This document shows, one piece after another, positions 23,702 to 25,409 of a stretch of 25,409 nt of DNA. Numbering within the stretch: the first letter of the stretch is position 1; each line of letters starts with the position of its first letter. Source of the DNA: Methanomicrobia archaeon LH_S13 (lineage in GTDB: Archaea > Halobacteriota > Syntropharchaeia > Alkanophagales > Methanospirareceae); assembly GCA_023659785.1 (NCBI GenBank), contig JAGXOR010000006.1, forward strand, positions 1 to 25,409. The letters are read 5' to 3'. The translations under genes were made by a program, and so were the position numbers. Under the pieces are notes generated by a model. It saw only the letters and a list, made by a program, of their open reading frames with translations. It ran no database searches and was not told where the DNA came from.

Positions 23702-25248
23702 CACCACTCATATCCGTGGATGTGACTGATGTCAGCGATGTGGAAGAGAAGAGCACAAAAATGTATGTGGAGGGTTTCCACGTTCTCTCAGAGAAGACCA
23801 GAATAGACCATGGGTATCGGGTTTATTATCAAACTGAACAGTCGTATAGCAATGGAGAAGTAATCACAGTCAGGATAATCGCAAAGGATAAAGTTTGGAA
23901 CATTCTCGACTTCGCATGGAATTTCTCCGTTGATGGAGAACCACCAGAACACTCTAATAAGTCGCCCGTCGGCGTTATAAACAATCCATTGCCTCTCATA
24001 TCAGCTAACGTCACCGATGAACACGGCATAGACCCTAAGAGTATAAAATTATATATGAATGGGTATCTTGTGGTCTCAGAAAAAGAGAAGATAACTAATG
24101 GATACCGGGTTTCATACCAAACTGAGTTCCCCTTCCATGACCACCATGACCAGGAAGCAATCACTGCCAGAATAATTGCAAACGATACCGCGAACAACAT
24201 GTTAGATTTCACTTGGAACTTCTCTATTGATACCGAACCTCCAGTGATAAGCATATTATCCCCAACGAACAAGACCTATGCGACTGATTCAATTGACCTA
24301 AATTACACAATCAGCGAGCCAGTAGCATGGATTGGATACTCGCTGGATGGAAAAGAGAATATTACGATTCAGGGAAACACTACCTTGATTAACCTTAGTG
24401 AGGGACTGCATGAACTCATGCTATATGCGACCGATGGAGCCAATAATACCGAATATAGCTCAGTCCGTTTTGCAATTGACACAATGCCTCCACAAGTGAT
24501 CGATTGGTCACCAACTGAATCAATTGTCCACGTAGAAACGATAATAATGGTAACATTCAGCGAGGAAATGAATAAGACATCAGTAGAAAAAGCATTCTCT
24601 ATCATTCCCAATGCCAATGGCTCATTTAGCTGGGAGGGGAACACCATGAAATTTATACCTGCTTATTATCTTGCATATAATGCAGAATATAACATAAGTA
24701 TTAAAAGCAATGCAAAAGATTCCGTGGGTAGCTGCCTGGATGGAAATGGAAATGGGATTGCGGAAGGCTCGCCAAATGATGACTTTTCATGGCTATTTAC
24801 AACCACCGGCCTGTTTGACACAGGCAAAGGCACTTATCCAAGCATCTCCGGAACGCATATAGGAAAAATAACTTTGAATCAGACGATAATTGTAAATAAG
24901 ATATATACATATCCTTGCAAAGGCACAGGAGGGCACAGCGAGCACATTGAGTTGTCCAATGAAACGTTCTACATTAATGCCACCTGGAACGGTTATCACG
25001 GCGACTACCACAATATAACTTTCCCATATCAATTCACTCTGTTTGCCAATCACACATACGACTACACCATACGCACAGGCTCTTATCCGCAGATACATCG
25101 CGCTAACAGATTAGAAGTGGATGATGGGGTTATCACCTCTACCTCATTCGTGGATGCCAATGGAAAGAGATATACCGATCGGATTCCAGCGATTAGATTG
25201 TTTACTAAAGGATTGAATTCCAGGTCGCTCAATTCCCAGGGTGCATAA
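23656..25248 (+). CDS. Same surface protein, C-terminal part after frameshift (Ig-like array)
   Basis: This is a continuation without its own ribosome site or signal; the frame is open from 23641 and recognisable from PAHSNETPD at 23656. The first internal start codon (GTG 23716) lies inside a domain. It contains two similar Ig-like units (ISVDVTDVSDVEEKSTKMYV and ISANVTDEHGIDPKSIKLYM, each with WN-x-LDFxWNFS), then an Ig unit of the PVISILSPTNKTY type. A Big_5/SbsA-like domain (VTFSEEMNKTSVEKAFSI, AYNAEYNISI) follows, then the C-terminal domain shared with the 21551 gene. No anchor or dockerin is visible. It ends at TAA 25246-25248, about 50 bp before the right inverted repeat. Confidence 0.85.
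   Translation, partial: PAHSNETPDSFISEIAPLISVDVTDVSDVEEKSTKMYVEGFHVLSEKTRIDHGYRVYYQTEQSYSNGEVITVRIIAKDKVWNILDFAWNFSVDGEPPEHSNKSPVGVINNPLPLISANVTDEHGIDPKSIKLYMNGYLVVSEKEKITNGYRVSYQTEFPFHDHHDQEAITARIIANDTANNMLDFTWNFSIDTEPPVISILSPTNKTYATDSIDLNYTISEPVAWIGYSLDGKENITIQGNTTLINLSEGLHELMLYATDGANNTEYSSVRFAIDTMPPQVIDWSPTESIVHVETIIMVTFSEEMNKTSVEKAFSIIPNANGSFSWEGNTMKFIPAYYLAYNAEYNISIKSNAKDSVGSCLDGNGNGIAEGSPNDDFSWLFTTTGLFDTGKGTYPSISGTHIGKITLNQTIIVNKIYTYPCKGTGGHSEHIELSNETFYINATWNGYHGDYHNITFPYQFTLFANHTYDYTIRTGSYPQIHRANRLEVDDGVITSTSFVDANGKRYTDRIPAIRLFTKGLNSRSLNSQGA
24958..25097 (+). repeat. 140-bp coding direct repeat, copy 2
   Basis: Partner of 22547-22686, about 94% identical, while flanking parts of the same domain are much more diverged. 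The patchy identity is more typical of gene conversion than of uniform divergence. Confidence 0.85.
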
Positions 25249-25298
25249 AATTGTGGAAATGCTAATGCTCTTACATCACATCACCTGCATCGTACAAG

Positions 25299-25393
25299 GT
25301 TATGAGATTCAACCATTTTGTTTCAAACCTCTTCGTGTGATGCTATCAATGGGGGCATCGCACTGGGTGTAACCCTACACCCTCTATCCCGTC
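25299..25393 (-). repeat. Right copy of the ~94-bp inverted repeat
   Basis: Read on the minus strand, it matches 1-94, with the same two hairpins: GGGTGTA-GGGT-TACACCC and GATGC...GCATC. In this copy the first stem has A-T where the left copy has G-T. The second loop has one base more. The window continues 16 bp past the match. The ~50 bp between the last stop codon and this repeat hold nothing recognisable. Confidence 0.9.
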
Positions 25394-25409
25394 CGCCTCT
25401 GCTTTCGCA

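Noticed and set aside
1..25409. Complete linear replicon (Borg-like or viral) because of the terminal inverted repeats
   Set aside because: No replication, packaging or partition gene is present and the repeats are only ~94 bp; a repeat-bounded contig or genomic island is equally likely, so no claim is made.

Overview
The window reads as archaeal DNA, most likely from a Methanosarcinales/ANME-like member of the Halobacteriota. The evidence is internal: near-perfect archaeal Shine-Dalgarno sequences (AGGAGGTGA), archaeal TATA boxes, secreted proteins very rich in N-glycosylation sequons (NxS/T), CARDB and DUF3344-type cell-surface domains, a PGF-CTERM-like archaeosortase tail, and cohesin and dockerin modules. 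Nearly all coding capacity is for cell-surface proteins; I see no metabolic or replication gene. The taxonomic placement is inference.

Layout. Bases 1-94 and 25299-25393 are inverted copies of one ~94-bp element, so the cargo is bracketed by inverted repeats that almost reach the window ends. Bases ~95-1640 hold decayed DNA: a transposase remnant (- strand) and a frameshifted ThuA/amidotransferase-like pseudogene (+ strand). Bases 1677-12923 (- strand) encode one 3748-residue surface protein: signal/anchor, Pro-rich stalks, about 18 CARDB repeats (seven with a jelly-roll-like insertion), DUF3344, Gly-rich segment and C-terminal membrane helix. Upstream on the same strand is a 78-residue coiled-coil membrane protein. 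Bases ~13404-13866 are a divergent regulatory region containing a tRNA-like leader.

To the right everything is on the + strand. First come a dockerin-tailed DUF3344/CARDB/beta-helix protein (13867-16233) and a secreted protein with a cohesin-like domain (16265-17308), in one operon. Then comes a multidomain protein (17504-20284) carrying both cohesin and dockerin but interrupted by an in-frame TAG. Last is a three-gene cohesin operon (20443-25248) whose genes are separated by 0-1 nt; its first gene ends in a PGF-CTERM-like tail and its last is broken by a 5-bp tandem duplication.

Together the genes look like a cellulosome-like but non-catalytic surface assembly. The PGF-anchored cohesin protein could be the wall anchor, the cohesin+dockerin protein an adaptor, the dockerin beta-helix protein a docked client, and the giant CARDB protein a long stalk. 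No glycoside hydrolase or other obvious enzyme is present, and the one enzyme fold seen (rhodanese) lacks its catalytic Cys. The most unusual signals are the flanking inverted repeats, the in-frame TAG, the 5-bp duplication frameshift, and tRNA-like three-hairpin modules upstream of two surface genes.
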